This document shows, piece after piece, positions 37,412 through 48,872 of a DNA stretch of 64,000 nt. Origin of the DNA: Thalassotalea sp. HSM 43 (GTDB taxonomy: Bacteria; Pseudomonadota; Gammaproteobacteria; Enterobacterales; Alteromonadaceae); NCBI RefSeq assembly GCF_004752005.1, contig NZ_CP038493.1, positions 3,310,302-3,374,301 on the forward strand, written 5' to 3'. How positions within the stretch are numbered: position 1 is the stretch's first letter; each line of letters begins with the position of its first letter. The notes beneath the pieces were generated by a model that had not been told where the DNA came from, ran no database searches, and worked only from the letters and a program-made list of their open reading frames with translations. Made by a program: the position numbers and the translations under genes.

Positions 37412-38179
37412 GTGACAATAAGTAACAATAACAACATTGAGCATGCGTCACTGCCACAACATGTGGCTATTATCATGGATGGTAATGGTCGTTGGGCACA
37501 GCAGCAGGGTAAGGTTCGTGTCGCAGGCCATAAGGCTGGCGTTGAATCGGTACGTGCCTGTGTAACAACGGCAAGAAAAATGGGAGTTAAAGCACTTACC
37601 TTGTTCGCTTTCAGTTCTGAAAACTGGATGCGACCAAAAGATGAAGTAAGTGTATTAATGGATTTGTTTATGTTTGTATTGACCAGAGAAGTCAAACGAT
37701 TACATAAGAACAATATTCGTTTCCAATTGATAGGCGATAAACGTCGTTTCTCAGAAAAATTACAAAAAAAGATCGTTGATGCTGAGCAGCTAACGAAAAA
37801 TAATGATGCTATGGTGTTGTCCATCGCGGCCAATTATGGCGGGCGTTGGGACATAGCCAAGGCAACGCAAAAAATTGCTCAACATGCTCTGGCGGGAGAC
37901 ATCGACGTAAACGACATTGATGAGCATTTGCTTAATCAGTACATTAATTTAGCGGATTTACCTGAACTCGATATGTTGATCAGGACTGGGGGAGACTATC
38001 GCATAAGCAACTTCTTGCTTTGGCAAGCGGCCTATGCGGAGTTTTATTTTACCGAAACATTATGGCCCGACTTTAAGGAACAAGCGTTTGAAACAGCGCT
38101 GCTATCATATTCCGATCGGGAGCGACGCTTTGGTAAAACCGGTGATCAGGTAAAGGCCGAGAAAACTGAAAAGGATTAA
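37412..38179 (+). CDS. uppS: undecaprenyl pyrophosphate synthase
   Basis: Cis-prenyltransferase that makes the C55 carrier lipid for peptidoglycan and O-antigen. 255 residues. [17 protein letters not shown] carries the catalytic Asp, and the end has the [17 protein letters not shown] and DRERRFG motifs. The start is GTG at 37412, with GGATGAGA upstream. cdsA follows after 3 bases. Confidence 0.97.
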   Translation: MTISNNNNIEHASLPQHVAIIMDGNGRWAQQQGKVRVAGHKAGVESVRACVTTARKMGVKALTLFAFSSENWMRPKDEVSVLMDLFMFVLTREVKRLHKNNIRFQLIGDKRRFSEKLQKKIVDAEQLTKNNDAMVLSIAANYGGRWDIAKATQKIAQHALAGDIDVNDIDEHLLNQYINLADLPELDMLIRTGGDYRISNFLLWQAAYAEFYFTETLWPDFKEQAFETALLSYSDRERRFGKTGDQVKAEKTEKD

Positions 38180-38182
38180 CGT

Positions 38183-39049
38183 TTGTTAAAGCAACGTATT
38201 ATTACAGCTGCAGTATTAGCGCCTCTGGCGATCGCGGCTATTTTCTTCTTATCTTTGCAAAACCTTGCCGCCATTCTAATGGCCGTCTTGGCAATTGGTG
38301 CATGGGAGTGGGGGCCTTTAATGGGCTTCGATACCAAGCCACGTCGCATTGGTTTTGTCAGTGCTTTGATTATCAGTATCCTAGCGATATGGTACGTTAT
38401 ACCACCGCAAGACGTGTGGAGCTTGGTTGGCAACATTAACCCTTGGGTTGTGTTTGTGTTATCAATCTCTTGTTGTTGGTGGGCGATTAGCGCCATCATG
38501 ATTTTTAAATACCCAAGACATTCTGATTTTTGGAGCAGCCATCGCAGTGTGCGTGGTTTGTTTGGTTTGCTCACCCTAGCGCCAACCTGGTTAGCGTTTT
38601 TAACTTTGCGCGCCAACAACTACACATTGGATGAATATCACGGTACCTATTTGATACTGTTATTGTTTGCCATGGTGTGGAGTGCGGACATCGGTGCTTA
38701 TTTTGCCGGCAAGCGCTTTGGTAAAAATAAACTTATGCCAAATGTTAGCCCAGGAAAAACCATTGAAGGCTTTATCGGTGGTGTGTTAAGTGCAGCACTG
38801 GTCGCGGTTATTGCTGGTCTAGTGTTTGGTTGGAGCGGTATACAAATCGCTAAAGTCGTGGCGCTGGCCTTACTTATTAGTACGGTGTCAGTGGTTGGCG
38901 ATCTTACCGAAAGCATGCTTAAGCGCCAAGCTGGTGTGAAAGACAGTGGCAGCATATTACCTGGTCATGGTGGTGTGCTCGACCGTATCGATAGTCTAAC
39001 GGCAACAGCGCCTGTATTTGCACTTTGCTTGATTTTATTTGGTTGGTAG
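38183..39049 (+). CDS. cdsA: phosphatidate cytidylyltransferase (CDP-diglyceride synthase)
   Basis: Makes CDP-diacylglycerol from phosphatidate and CTP in the inner membrane. 288 residues with about eight membrane segments. The family signature [21 protein letters not shown]...DRIDS is complete near the C terminus. TTG start at 38183 with AAGGA seven bases upstream. It ends eight bases before the dxr ATG. Confidence 0.96.
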   Translation: MLKQRIITAAVLAPLAIAAIFFLSLQNLAAILMAVLAIGAWEWGPLMGFDTKPRRIGFVSALIISILAIWYVIPPQDVWSLVGNINPWVVFVLSISCCWWAISAIMIFKYPRHSDFWSSHRSVRGLFGLLTLAPTWLAFLTLRANNYTLDEYHGTYLILLLFAMVWSADIGAYFAGKRFGKNKLMPNVSPGKTIEGFIGGVLSAALVAVIAGLVFGWSGIQIAKVVALALLISTVSVVGDLTESMLKRQAGVKDSGSILPGHGGVLDRIDSLTATAPVFALCLILFGW

Positions 39050-39056
39050 TCAGTTA

Positions 39057-40262
39057 ATGCAAGGCTTATCCGTCCTTGGAGCTACCGGCTCCATTGGTCT
39101 AAATACTCTTGATATTGTGCGTCGTCACCCTGACAAGTTCCGTGTGATCAGTTTGAGTGCTAATCAGCGCGTCGCACAGATGCATCAATTGTGTCTTGAG
39201 TTTAAGCCACAAACCGTGGTCATGGTCGATCCACAAGCGGCTGAGCAATTAAAGCTTAAGCTAATGGAAAGCGGTGACCATCAAATCCACGTACTGCAAG
39301 GTCAACAGGCACTGATTGCCTTGGTTCAAGAACCACAGGTAGATATTGTGATGGCCGCCATTGTCGGTGCGAGCGGTTTATTGCCGACTCTTGAGGCGGT
39401 TAAAGCCGATAAAAAAGTATTACTTGCTAACAAAGAAGCCTTGGTCACATCTGGGCAAATTTTTATCGATGCTCTGCATGCATCTAATGCCACGTTATTA
39501 CCGATTGATAGCGAGCATAACGCCATATTTCAGTGCCTACCAAAGCCAATGCAACAAGGCATAGGCAGTGCACATATCAATGATAACGGCATCAGTAAGG
39601 TCTTATTGACCGGCTCTGGTGGTCCATTTAGAACATTACCGTTAGACCAGTTTGAAGCCATTACCCCTGATCAGGCGTGTGCTCACCCTAATTGGGATAT
39701 GGGCCGTAAAATATCTGTCGATTCTGCGACCATGATGAACAAAGGCTTAGAGTTTATTGAAGCAAAATGGCTATTTAATCTGAGCCCCGATGATATTCAA
39801 GTTGTATTGCACCCGCAATCGACAATTCATTCGATGGTGCAATACAAAGATGGCTCGGTAATCGCGCAAATGGGTAACCCTGATATGCGCACACCAATTG
39901 CTCATGCCATGGCTTATCCACAACGTATTGACTCTGGCGTCGAACCTTTTGACTTTTTCCGTTGTCAAAACTTTGAGTTCGGTGAAGCCGATTTTGAGCG
40001 CTACCCTAATTTGAAACTGGCCATAGACGCTTGTCGAGCCGGTCAGGGCGCTTGTACGGCCTTGAATGCTGCGAATGAAGTAGCGGTTGAGGCTTTTTTA
40101 CAAAAACAAATAAAATTTACTGATATCGCTCGTATTAACGCTGACGTAACGCAGCAATTTATAGATACCGATATCGATTGTATTGATGGTGTGCTGCAAT
40201 TGGACAGTCAGGCAAGACATGCGGCAGTGGTATTGGTTGAGACCATAAAGGAACGTATTTGA
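39057..40262 (+). CDS. dxr: 1-deoxy-D-xylulose 5-phosphate reductoisomerase
   Basis: NADPH-dependent second step of the MEP isoprenoid route. 401 residues. NADPH motif [14 protein letters not shown] at the N terminus, active-site segments [20 protein letters not shown] and the GSGGPFR loop, plus [21 protein letters not shown]. The ATG at 39057 gives the usual N terminus; a TTG six codons earlier would overlap cdsA. Placed after cdsA, as in many marine gammaproteobacteria, not before uppS as in E. coli. Confidence 0.97.
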   Translation: MQGLSVLGATGSIGLNTLDIVRRHPDKFRVISLSANQRVAQMHQLCLEFKPQTVVMVDPQAAEQLKLKLMESGDHQIHVLQGQQALIALVQEPQVDIVMAAIVGASGLLPTLEAVKADKKVLLANKEALVTSGQIFIDALHASNATLLPIDSEHNAIFQCLPKPMQQGIGSAHINDNGISKVLLTGSGGPFRTLPLDQFEAITPDQACAHPNWDMGRKISVDSATMMNKGLEFIEAKWLFNLSPDDIQVVLHPQSTIHSMVQYKDGSVIAQMGNPDMRTPIAHAMAYPQRIDSGVEPFDFFRCQNFEFGEADFERYPNLKLAIDACRAGQGACTALNAANEVAVEAFLQKQIKFTDIARINADVTQQFIDTDIDCIDGVLQLDSQARHAAVVLVETIKERI

Positions 40263-41620
40263 TGTTTGAATTTCTCTGGAACCTCGGTTCATTTGTTGTT
40301 GCGTTAGGTCTATTAGTGACCGTGCATGAATATGGCCATTTTTGGGTTGCACGAAAATGTGGTGTTCGAGTAGAGAGATTTTCCGTTGGTTTTGGTAAAA
40401 CCTTGTGGCGTCGTTTCGACAAGCAAGGGACCGAATATGTTGTCGCCTTAATTCCCCTAGGTGGCTATGTCAAAATGCTTGACGGTCGTGTTGATGATGT
40501 TAGCGAGGCAGATAAGCCTTACGCATTTGATGGTAAATCAGTCTATCAACGTATTGCTATTGTCGCCGCCGGACCCATTGCAAACTTCTTATTTGCCATC
40601 GTGGCGTTCTATATAATGTTTTTGATTGGCATGACCAATCTTAAACCTATCGTTGGTGAGGTTGAAGCGAATTCAATCGCAGCCCAAGCTGGCATTACCT
40701 CAGAAAGTGAAATCATCAGCATAGCCGATAAACGCACATTAGATTGGCAAGCGGTGAATATGGGCTTAGTTGGTCATATCGGCGATCCTAAGATAGAAAT
40801 AGAGACCCGTGCCAGCGATACAACTTACGTGCAAAAACATACGCTTGACACCCGAGATTGGCAGTTTGAACCGAGCGAAACCACCGCTATGCAGAGCCTT
40901 GGTTTTAGCCCATTTATGCCAGAAATAATACCGATTGTTGCGCGTATTGTTGAAAATCAAGCCGCCGCAAATGCTGGAATTTTGCTCGAAGATGAAATAA
41001 TCGCAGTCAATGGTCAGAAAATAGATGGTAATTGGCAGCGATTTGTGGATACTATTGTGCAAAATCCAAATCGTTCAGTGGCAATTACTGTGGTTCGCGC
41101 AGGACAAGAGCAAACAATTAATGTTCTTGTGGGAACTCAGACCGATAACGAGGGTCGTAGTCTAGGTTATGTTGGATTATCACCAACATTATCGCCTTGG
41201 CCAGAGAGCCACAAAGTTGAGATTGCCTACGGGCCAATCGAAGCCGCAGGGAAGGCTGTTGATAGTACTTGGAATCTAATCGTTCTCAGTTTTGATATGA
41301 TTGGTAAATTATTTACCGGTCAGGTCAGTGTCAATAACTTAAGTGGTCCAATAGCCATAGCCCAGGGGGCGGGTAGCAGCGCCGGGGTAGGTTTAGTATA
41401 CTTTCTTAGCTTTCTCGCTCTGATAAGTGTCAATCTAGGGATTATTAACCTGTTGCCGTTACCTATATTGGATGGCGGACATTTGCTTTACTATTCCATT
41501 GAACTGGTAACCGGCAAGCCGGTTTCCGAAAAAGTGCAGGAAATAGGATTTAAAATTGGAGCGCTGGTATTGTTGACCTTGATGAGCATCGCTATCGTCA
41601 ATGACGTATCCAGACTCTGA
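40262..41620 (+). CDS. rseP: RIP zinc metalloprotease RseP
   Basis: Inner-membrane site-2 protease that cuts anti-sigma factor RseA to release sigma-E. 452 residues. HEYGH (22-26) is the zinc motif, and the third ligand lies in PLPILDGGHLL near the C terminus. Two PDZ domains sit between the membrane segments (about 120-200 and 210-300). ATG overlaps the dxr stop by one base (TGATG). It lies upstream of bamA, whose products sigma-E controls. Confidence 0.97.
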   Translation: MFEFLWNLGSFVVALGLLVTVHEYGHFWVARKCGVRVERFSVGFGKTLWRRFDKQGTEYVVALIPLGGYVKMLDGRVDDVSEADKPYAFDGKSVYQRIAIVAAGPIANFLFAIVAFYIMFLIGMTNLKPIVGEVEANSIAAQAGITSESEIISIADKRTLDWQAVNMGLVGHIGDPKIEIETRASDTTYVQKHTLDTRDWQFEPSETTAMQSLGFSPFMPEIIPIVARIVENQAAANAGILLEDEIIAVNGQKIDGNWQRFVDTIVQNPNRSVAITVVRAGQEQTINVLVGTQTDNEGRSLGYVGLSPTLSPWPESHKVEIAYGPIEAAGKAVDSTWNLIVLSFDMIGKLFTGQVSVNNLSGPIAIAQGAGSSAGVGLVYFLSFLALISVNLGIINLLPLPILDGGHLLYYSIELVTGKPVSEKVQEIGFKIGALVLLTLMSIAIVNDVSRL

Positions 41621-41664
41621 CAAGACGGCTTTAGCCGCATAACATGAAAAGTTGATTAAAACCC

Positions 41665-44130
41665 ATGATAATAAAAAAACTCGCCTTAGCAGTATTATTG
41701 GGCAGCGTTGGTAGCCAAGCATTTGGTGCCAATGAGTTTGTCGTAGAAGATATCGAAGTAAAGGGGCTACAGAGAGTTGCCTTAGGGGCTGCTTTGACTC
41801 ATATTCCGCTCAGTGTCGGTGACGAACTGAACGAATTTCGTATCGCCCAGTCGATCAAGTCTCTGTATGCATCTGGTCACTTTCATGACATTAAAGTCTT
41901 GCGTGACGGTAAAAAACTGATCTTTAGAGTGAAAGAGCGTGAAACCATCTCGGAAATTATTTTCGATGGTAATGACGACATCAAAGACGAGCAATTGCAA
42001 GAAAGTCTAGATGGTTCGGATATTCGCGTTGGTGAAACTCTTGACCGTTCAGTTTTAACTGGCATTGAAACCGGACTTGAAGACTTCTATCACAGTGTTG
42101 GTAAATACAACGCTAAAGTAACGACGAAAATTGCCCACTTACCGCGCAACCGTATTAACCTGACTTTCGAGTTTGATGAAGGTGATGCGGCAGAAATTGA
42201 ACAAATCAATATCGTTGGTAACGAATTATTCTCAGACGCCGAATTGTTAGACAAGGTTGAGTTAACTTATGACTCGCCTTGGTGGAACTTTATGGCGCAA
42301 GATCGCTACCAGAAGCAAACGCTGCAAGGCGATATGGAGACCATCGAAAGTCATTACCTTGACCGTGGTTACCTGCGCTTCAATATCGATTCCACACAAG
42401 TATCAATGACCCCAGATAAAGAAGGTGTTTATATCACCATGAATATATCTGAGGGTGAAAAGTACATGGTCAGCGAAATCGAGTTTATCGGTGATATGGC
42501 GGGTTATGAAAAAACCATTAAAGCCATTTCTCCGTTACGTGCTGATGAGCTGTATAATGGCGCTGAAGTTACCTATACCGAAGAATTGATTTCAAAATTC
42601 CTAGGTCGTTTCGGTTATGCTTATCCGAAAGTGCAAACAGGTACTGAAATTAATGACGAAGATAAGACAGTAAAACTTATCGTCTCCGTTGACCCAGGTA
42701 AGCGTATTTACGTTAATCGACTTAACTTCACTGGTAACGATGTTACCGCTGAACAAGTCTTACGCCGTGAAATGCGTCAAATGGAAGGCTCATGGTTGTC
42801 AAACAACTGGTTAGAAGCCTCTAAGATGCGTGTCCAGCGTCTACCTTATTTTGAATCGGTTGAGTTTGAATCAACACCAGTTCCTGGTGAAGAAGATTTA
42901 GTCGATGTTGACTTTACCGTTAAAGAGCAACCGTCAGGATCATTTACCGCAGGTATTGGTTATGGCTCATACTCAGGTTTGAGTTTGAATGCCGGTATTC
43001 AACAGAATAACTTTTTAGGTACTGGTAATCGTTTAGGCTTCCAGGTTAATACCATGCGTTATTCTCAAAGCGCGACGATTTCATATACCGATCCATATTT
43101 CACCATTGATGGTATTTCTCTTGGTGGTAATATCTTCTACAGTGAATTCGATGCCGGTGAAGCAAACCTTGTAGCCTACAACAATACCTCATATGGTGTT
43201 GGTGCCAATATTGGTTACCCGGTAAATGAATATGTTCGTTTGAATTTTGGTATTGGTTATAAAAACTCAGACATCTCTAACTTGCAGACTTACGAGCAAA
43301 TTAAAGAGTTTTATGACATTTTCAAGGATCCAAATGATCCGGATGCCAAGCTAAACTTCGAAACTTACGATTTTAATGCGTCTATTTCACGTATTACCCT
43401 TAACCGTGGTACATTCCCTACAGCGGGTTCATCGCAAATACTATCTGGTAAGATTACTATTCCGGATGTGTCTGATGTGGAATACTTTAAACTTAAGTAC
43501 GATGCCAAGTATTACTTCCCGCTTAGCCGCGATCACAGCTGGACTGTGTTAGCACGCTTTGAAGCAGGTTACGGTAACGGTTATGGTTCAATCAATGGCA
43601 ACGATCAATTACTGCCATTCTGGGAGAACTTCCGTGCTGGTGGTGCAACCACGTTACGTGGTTTTGAAAACAACACCGTAGGTCCTCGAGCGATTTATCG
43701 TTATCCAAGCCAATCACCAGGTTTACCAGGTGAAGGTGGTGAGGTAAGCCCTCCAGATCAAGATGCTATTGTTATCTCTGATCGAAGTGTGGGTGGTAAC
43801 GCTATGGCCATTGCCGGTGTCGAGCTAATTGTGCCAACGCCGTTCCTTGATGAAAGTTATTCAAATTCAGTACGAACCAGTGTGTTTGTCGATGCGGGTA
43901 ACGTATGGGATACTGAGTTCAGTTTATCTGATTACAGTGCGCTTAATCCGATAGAGTTTCAGAAAATTGCAGATTTCTCAGATCCAGGTCGTATTCGTAC
44001 GTCAGCGGGTTTGTCAATTCAGTGGTTATCACCAATGGGTCCAATGATCTTTAACTTTGCAAAACGCTTGCGTAGTGAAGATGGTGATGATACCGAATTC
44101 TTCAGTTTCAACATTGGTAAAACATTTTAA
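41665..44130 (+). CDS. bamA: outer membrane protein assembly factor BamA
   Basis: Core of the BAM complex that inserts beta-barrel proteins in the outer membrane. 821 residues. Signal peptide ends VGSQAFGA; five POTRA domains follow (about residues 24-425), then a 16-strand barrel. The loop-6 motif RGF is in [14 protein letters not shown], and the protein ends [10 protein letters not shown] with the C-terminal Phe expected of barrel proteins. It is preceded by rseP and followed by its chaperone partner skp. Confidence 0.97.
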   Translation: MIIKKLALAVLLGSVGSQAFGANEFVVEDIEVKGLQRVALGAALTHIPLSVGDELNEFRIAQSIKSLYASGHFHDIKVLRDGKKLIFRVKERETISEIIFDGNDDIKDEQLQESLDGSDIRVGETLDRSVLTGIETGLEDFYHSVGKYNAKVTTKIAHLPRNRINLTFEFDEGDAAEIEQINIVGNELFSDAELLDKVELTYDSPWWNFMAQDRYQKQTLQGDMETIESHYLDRGYLRFNIDSTQVSMTPDKEGVYITMNISEGEKYMVSEIEFIGDMAGYEKTIKAISPLRADELYNGAEVTYTEELISKFLGRFGYAYPKVQTGTEINDEDKTVKLIVSVDPGKRIYVNRLNFTGNDVTAEQVLRREMRQMEGSWLSNNWLEASKMRVQRLPYFESVEFESTPVPGEEDLVDVDFTVKEQPSGSFTAGIGYGSYSGLSLNAGIQQNNFLGTGNRLGFQVNTMRYSQSATISYTDPYFTIDGISLGGNIFYSEFDAGEANLVAYNNTSYGVGANIGYPVNEYVRLNFGIGYKNSDISNLQTYEQIKEFYDIFKDPNDPDAKLNFETYDFNASISRITLNRGTFPTAGSSQILSGKITIPDVSDVEYFKLKYDAKYYFPLSRDHSWTVLARFEAGYGNGYGSINGNDQLLPFWENFRAGGATTLRGFENNTVGPRAIYRYPSQSPGLPGEGGEVSPPDQDAIVISDRSVGGNAMAIAGVELIVPTPFLDESYSNSVRTSVFVDAGNVWDTEFSLSDYSALNPIEFQKIADFSDPGRIRTSAGLSIQWLSPMGPMIFNFAKRLRSEDGDDTEFFSFNIGKTF

Positions 44131-44205
44131 TTTACCAGGTAAACAAATTGCTTTAAGGCGGCCGAGATCGCCAGTAAACAAGATTAAATTTAATAGGAGA
44201 TATGT

Positions 44206-44727
44206 GTGAAAAATTTACTTAAATCTGCGGCGCTTACGGCCGTTGCCTCAACCATGATGATGGCGTCTTCTGTTGCAATGGCAGCAGATCAGAAAATCGG
44301 TACCGTAAACGTGCAACAAGTGATTTCACAATTGCCACAAATGGCAGATATTCAGCAAACAATTACCGCTGAATTCAAGGATCAAGTAGACGCATTGAAG
44401 AAGCTTGAAGGTGACATCAAATACAAGATGGAAAAACGTCAACGTGACGAAGCCATCATGAGCAAAAAAGAAATCGAAGCATTAGAAGGTGAAATCATTG
44501 AATTACGCCAAAACTATGCTGCTCAAGCGCAACCATTACAGCAGAACTTGAAGCGTCGTGAGCAAGAAGAACAACAAAAAATTCTTCAGCTAGTGAAAAA
44601 AGCCGTTGACGCGGTTGCTTCAAAAGAAGGTTATGACCTAGTCATTCAACAATCAGCTGTTGCATTTTCTAAGCCAGATTTGGATATCTCAGCTAAAGTT
44701 GTAGAACAAGCCTCTAAAACCCAATAA
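44206..44727 (+). CDS. skp: periplasmic chaperone Skp/OmpH
   Basis: Trimeric periplasmic holdase for unfolded outer-membrane proteins. 173 residues. Signal peptide ends SSVAMA; the core starts KIGTVNVQQVI, and two long charged helices (about 60-140) form the tentacles. Start is GTG at 44206 with AGGAGA upstream. The gene follows bamA and precedes the lipid A genes, the usual order. Confidence 0.95.
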   Translation: MKNLLKSAALTAVASTMMMASSVAMAADQKIGTVNVQQVISQLPQMADIQQTITAEFKDQVDALKKLEGDIKYKMEKRQRDEAIMSKKEIEALEGEIIELRQNYAAQAQPLQQNLKRREQEEQQKILQLVKKAVDAVASKEGYDLVIQQSAVAFSKPDLDISAKVVEQASKTQ

Positions 44728-44735
44728 GGTCTTAT

Positions 44736-45767
44736 ATGGTAACTTTAGGTGAACTAGCCAGACAGCTTGGTGGTTCAGTACAAGGGGATGAATCTACCCA
44801 GATTCATTCCCTTGGCACATTAACAGATGCCAAATCTGGGCAAATAGCCTTTTTAGCTAATGCCAAATACCGTCAGTATCTAGAAGATACCCAAGCCAGT
44901 GCGGTTATTGTTTCAAAAGCACACGCGAAATATTGCAGCACCAATGCCTTGGTTCTCGATAATCCGTATCTTGGCTTTGCCAAAGTCGCGCAATTACTCG
45001 ATACCACACCAAAAGCGGCAAGCGATATCGCGCCGACAGCGGTTATCTCTGACGATGTTCGCCTTGGTGAAGGTGTCTGTATCGGCGCAAATTCCGTTAT
45101 CGAAAGTGGTGTTATCCTTGGTGATAATGTCATCATCGGTGCCAATTGTTTTATCGGTAAAGACGCTAAAATTGGCCGTAATAGTCAACTTTGGTCGAAC
45201 GTCAGTATTTATCATCGAGTCGAGCTTGGCAGTGACTGTTTGGTTCAAGCCAATACGGCCATAGGTAGCGATGGTTTTGGCTACGCTAACGATAAAGGCA
45301 TCTGGGAAAAAATTCCGCAATTGGGTACCGTACTGATCGGCAACAGTGTTGAAATCGGCGCATGTACTACAATTGATAGGGGCGCGCTGGAAAACACTGA
45401 AATTGATGATAATTGTATTATCGATAATCAGGTGCAGATAGCCCATAACGTGAAAATAGGTTATGGCACCGCTATCGCTGGTTGTACCGTTGTTGCCGGC
45501 AGCACCAAAGTAGGCAAACATTGTATTATTGCCGGCATGGTGGCGATTACAGGGCACGTTGAAATTGCCGACGGCACCTCATTTACCGGTATGAGTATGG
45601 TAACCAAAGGCATTAAAGAGCCTGGTTTGTATTCCTCAGGTATACCGGCTTTGACCAATAAAGAATGGCGTCGTAACGCCAGTCGTTATAAGCATCTCAA
45701 TGAAATGTATAAACGTTTGCAAGAGTTGGAAAAACAGGTCGAAGAACTGAACAATAAAGAATCTTAA
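44736..45767 (+). CDS. lpxD: UDP-3-O-(3-hydroxyacyl)glucosamine N-acyltransferase
   Basis: Third step of lipid A synthesis. 343 residues. An N-terminal uridine-binding domain (to about 100) is followed by a left-handed beta-helix of hexapeptide repeats (IGANSVIESGVILGDNVIIG...), with DGFGYANDKGIWEKIPQ and the conserved catalytic-type HNV segment (QIAHNVKIG). It ends in a coiled-coil tail. Only 8 bases separate it from skp. Confidence 0.97.
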   Translation: MVTLGELARQLGGSVQGDESTQIHSLGTLTDAKSGQIAFLANAKYRQYLEDTQASAVIVSKAHAKYCSTNALVLDNPYLGFAKVAQLLDTTPKAASDIAPTAVISDDVRLGEGVCIGANSVIESGVILGDNVIIGANCFIGKDAKIGRNSQLWSNVSIYHRVELGSDCLVQANTAIGSDGFGYANDKGIWEKIPQLGTVLIGNSVEIGACTTIDRGALENTEIDDNCIIDNQVQIAHNVKIGYGTAIAGCTVVAGSTKVGKHCIIAGMVAITGHVEIADGTSFTGMSMVTKGIKEPGLYSSGIPALTNKEWRRNASRYKHLNEMYKRLQELEKQVEELNNKES

Positions 45768-45806
45768 CATCAGCCTAGTGCTGATGCTTATTACAAGGAA
45801 TTGGTT

Positions 45807-46256
45807 TTGGAAAATACTAACAACGTCATTGACATAGAAGAAATTCAGACCCTGATACCACATCGTTTTCCGTTTTTATTGGTCGATAAAGTACTGGATT
45901 ACGTACCGGGTCAATCGATCCACGCCATCAAAAACGTTTCCGTTAATGAACCTGTATTTCAGGGCCATTTCCCGGAATATAAAATTTTTCCTGGGGTTAT
46001 GATCCTTGAAGCTATGGCACAGGCCAGTGGTATTCTAGGCTTTAAATCCGTTGAAGGCGAAGAAGGCGAAATGTTCCTGTTTGCGTCGATTGATAACGCC
46101 CGTTTTAAAAGTCCGGTAACACCGGGTGATACCATGCACTTGCATGTCGAATTTGTTAAAGAACGACGTGGTATGTGGAAGTTTGCTGGTACAGCAAAAG
46201 TTGATGGCAAAGTGGTTTGTTCTGCCGACCTTATGTGTGCAAGAAAAGGTGTTTAA
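45807..46256 (+). CDS. fabZ: 3-hydroxyacyl-ACP dehydratase FabZ
   Basis: Dehydrates 3-hydroxyacyl-ACP in fatty-acid synthesis; competes with LpxA for substrate. 149 residues. The hot-dog motif gives catalytic His54 (FQGHFP) and Glu68 (MILEAM), with [10 protein letters not shown] before them. I take the TTG at 45807 as start because AAGGAA ends six bases upstream; the TTG at 45801 sits directly on that site. A short CATCAGC/GCTGATG stem lies between lpxD and fabZ. Confidence 0.96.
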   Translation: MENTNNVIDIEEIQTLIPHRFPFLLVDKVLDYVPGQSIHAIKNVSVNEPVFQGHFPEYKIFPGVMILEAMAQASGILGFKSVEGEEGEMFLFASIDNARFKSPVTPGDTMHLHVEFVKERRGMWKFAGTAKVDGKVVCSADLMCARKGV

Positions 46257-46260
46257 TTAA

Positions 46261-47031
46261 GTGATTCATCCGCAAGCGATTATAGAGCCTGGTGCGAAAC
46301 TAGGTAACAACGTCAGTGTTGGACCATTCAGCTACATCGGTAACGACGTCACCATTGGTGATAACTGCGTTATCCATTCCCATGTGGTGATTAAAGGCGA
46401 AAGCCATATTGGCGAAGGCAATGTGTTTTTCCAGTTTGCCTCTATTGGTGAAGATTGCCAGGATAAAAAATACGCTGGCGAACCTACTCGTTTGCAAATT
46501 GGCGATCGCAATGTGTTTCGTGAAGGTTGTACCGTACACCGTGGTACAGTGCAGGATAATGCCATTACCATCATTGGTGATGACAACTTGTTTATGGCCG
46601 GTGCACACGTCGCTCATGACGTTATCATTGGCAATAACGGTATTTTTGCTAATCATTGTAACTTAGCCGGACACTGTAAAATTGGCGATTGGGTCATTTT
46701 TGGCGGCATGTCCGGTGCGCATCAATTTACCCAAGTCGGATCCCATTCATTCGTTGGTGGTGGCGGTATTGTACTGCGAGATATTCCTCCTTATGTCATG
46801 GTTTCTGGTCATCCAGCCAAACCGTTTGGTTTAAACTCTGAAGGTTTAAAGCGTCGTGGTTTTGATAAGGACGTGATCCTTAAAGTCAAACGAGCTTATA
46901 AAGAAGTGTACCGCAAAGGGCAAACCATCGCCGAAGCAAGTGCTGCGTTAGCTGAGGTTGCCAGCGAAACCCCTGAAGTGAAGACCTTTGTCGATTTCAT
47001 TGAAAACTCACAACGCGGTATCGTTCGCTAA
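46261..47031 (+). CDS. lpxA: acyl-ACP--UDP-N-acetylglucosamine O-acyltransferase
   Basis: First step of lipid A synthesis. 256 residues. Left-handed beta-helix of hexapeptide repeats; the catalytic His is H119 in GAHVAHDV. C-terminal helical part begins after VSGHPAKPFGLNSEGLKRRGF. Starts with GTG at 46261, four bases after the fabZ stop. Normal size. Confidence 0.97.
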   Translation: MIHPQAIIEPGAKLGNNVSVGPFSYIGNDVTIGDNCVIHSHVVIKGESHIGEGNVFFQFASIGEDCQDKKYAGEPTRLQIGDRNVFREGCTVHRGTVQDNAITIIGDDNLFMAGAHVAHDVIIGNNGIFANHCNLAGHCKIGDWVIFGGMSGAHQFTQVGSHSFVGGGGIVLRDIPPYVMVSGHPAKPFGLNSEGLKRRGFDKDVILKVKRAYKEVYRKGQTIAEASAALAEVASETPEVKTFVDFIENSQRGIVR

Positions 47032-47054
47032 CGATTGTTCGGAGTAGTCTGTCC

Positions 47055-48200
47055 ATGTCGAATAAACCGGCGCCAGTTTTTGCCATTATCGTAGGCGAGC
47101 ATTCAGGTGATACCTTGGGTGCTGGTTTAATGCAATCCTTACTTAACCGTTTTCCTGACGCCAAGTTTGTTGGTATTGGTGGTCCTAAAATGGAAAAATT
47201 GGGCTTTGAAAGCCTGTTTGCCATGGAAGAGCTCGCGGTTATGGGTATCGTTGAAGTATTAGGCCGTTTGCGCCGTTTATTGCAGGTTCGCAAAGAGCTG
47301 GTGCAATATTTTGTCAATAATCGTCCCGATGTTTTTATTGGTATTGATGCCCCAGACTTTAACCTTGGCCTCGAGCTTAGGCTAAAACAACAGGGTATCA
47401 AAACCGTTCATTATGTCAGCCCCAGTGTCTGGGCTTGGCGCGAAAAACGTATTTTTAAAATCGATAAAGCCACCGATATGGTTTTGTCGTTATTGCCGTT
47501 TGAAAAAGAGTTCTACGATAAGCATCAGGTGGCATGTACCTTTGTTGGCCATCCTTTAGCAGACCAAATCCCAATGCACAGCTCACGCAGTGACGCCAGA
47601 GCAGAACTTGGTCTTGATCAACAAGCGACCTATTTAGCCATCATGCCCGGCTCTCGTGGCAGTGAGCTGAATATGTTGCTCGCAGACTTTCTTGATACCG
47701 CACGTATATTAAAAGCTAAGTACCCTGAGTTAAAGTTTGTTGCACCCGTTATCAACGATATTCGTGAACAACAATTTAACGAAATTTGGCAACAGCATGC
47801 GCCGGAATTAGATATTTCCGTGGTGGTTAATCAAACCGACACCGTAATGGCCAGCGCCAATTGTTTATTGACCGCGTCTGGCACCGTCACCTTAGAAGGT
47901 GCGTTAATTAAAAGGCCAATGGTCGTTGCCTATAAGTTTAATTGGCTAACCGCTATTATTGGTCGAATTATGGTCAAATTAGAGTGGTTTTCGTTACCAA
48001 ATCTATTGGCGAAGAAATCATTATTGCCAGAACTCTTGCAAGAGCAAGTGACCCCTGATAATTTGGCTAAAGAAGTTGAACCCTTGCTGTTTGAAGAACA
48101 GCAAACGCTGATTGATGAATTTACTCATATTCATCAAACACTGAAGCAAAATGCCAGTGAAAAAGCCGCCGATGCGGTGGTTGCGTTAATGGGCGCTTAA
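47055..48200 (+). CDS. lpxB: lipid-A-disaccharide synthase
   Basis: Condenses UDP-diacylglucosamine and lipid X. 381 residues of the GT-B type. Contains GEHSGDTLGAGL at the N terminus, GIDAPDFNLGLE, YVSPSVWAWREKRI and the MPGSRGSELNML donor loop; LLTASGTVTLEGAL near 270. GGAG lies upstream of the ATG. Length as in E. coli (382). Confidence 0.97.
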   Translation: MSNKPAPVFAIIVGEHSGDTLGAGLMQSLLNRFPDAKFVGIGGPKMEKLGFESLFAMEELAVMGIVEVLGRLRRLLQVRKELVQYFVNNRPDVFIGIDAPDFNLGLELRLKQQGIKTVHYVSPSVWAWREKRIFKIDKATDMVLSLLPFEKEFYDKHQVACTFVGHPLADQIPMHSSRSDARAELGLDQQATYLAIMPGSRGSELNMLLADFLDTARILKAKYPELKFVAPVINDIREQQFNEIWQQHAPELDISVVVNQTDTVMASANCLLTASGTVTLEGALIKRPMVVAYKFNWLTAIIGRIMVKLEWFSLPNLLAKKSLLPELLQEQVTPDNLAKEVEPLLFEEQQTLIDEFTHIHQTLKQNASEKAADAVVALMGA

Positions 48201-48260
48201 TAGCCAGTTCTGCTGGCAAACGATTACCATAAATTCCCCTGTTTCTGGAGTAGGCTGTAA

Positions 48261-48872
48261 ATGAGCGAAGAGTTTATTCGCCCCGATGTTGCTGTAATTG
48301 CTGGCGTCGATGAAGTGGGCCGTGGCCCGTTAGTAGGTGCTGTGGTTACCGCCGCGGTCATTCTTGATCCCAATAACCCTATCGAAGGCTTAACCGACTC
48401 GAAAAAATTGTCGGAAAAAAAGCGTAATGCCCTAGCCATAGAGATTCGCGAAAAGGCACTGGCTTACTGCATTGGCCGCGCGGAACCCGACGAAATAGAT
48501 CAAATTAATATATTGCAAGCGACCATGGTTGCCATGCAACGTGCCGTTGCTGGTTTACCGATAACGCCACAGCATGTGTTGGTTGATGGTAATCGCTGTC
48601 CTGACTTTGGTGTACCGGCGACATCGGTAATTAAAGGCGATTTGAAGGTTGCGGAAATATCTGCAGCGTCAATTTTAGCGAAAGTGACGCGCGATCAGGA
48701 AATGTTAGACTTACACCAGCAGTATCCGGAGTATGGTTTTGCCAGTCACAAAGGCTATCCAACCAAAGCCCACTTTGAGAAGTTGGCAGAATTAGGCGTG
48801 CTTGATTGTTATCGCAAGAGTTTTAAACCTGTCGCCAATATACTGGCTAACAGTTCGGTCGTGGGGCGCTAA
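48261..48872 (+). CDS. rnhB: ribonuclease HII
   Basis: Cleaves RNA in RNA/DNA hybrids, including single ribonucleotides in DNA. 203 residues. [13 protein letters not shown] supplies the first catalytic Asp-Glu pair, and the DG(N)RCP and [13 protein letters not shown] segments follow. TCTGGAG lies upstream of the ATG. The last base of its stop is the first base of dnaE. Confidence 0.97.
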   Translation: MSEEFIRPDVAVIAGVDEVGRGPLVGAVVTAAVILDPNNPIEGLTDSKKLSEKKRNALAIEIREKALAYCIGRAEPDEIDQINILQATMVAMQRAVAGLPITPQHVLVDGNRCPDFGVPATSVIKGDLKVAEISAASILAKVTRDQEMLDLHQQYPEYGFASHKGYPTKAHFEKLAELGVLDCYRKSFKPVANILANSSVVGR

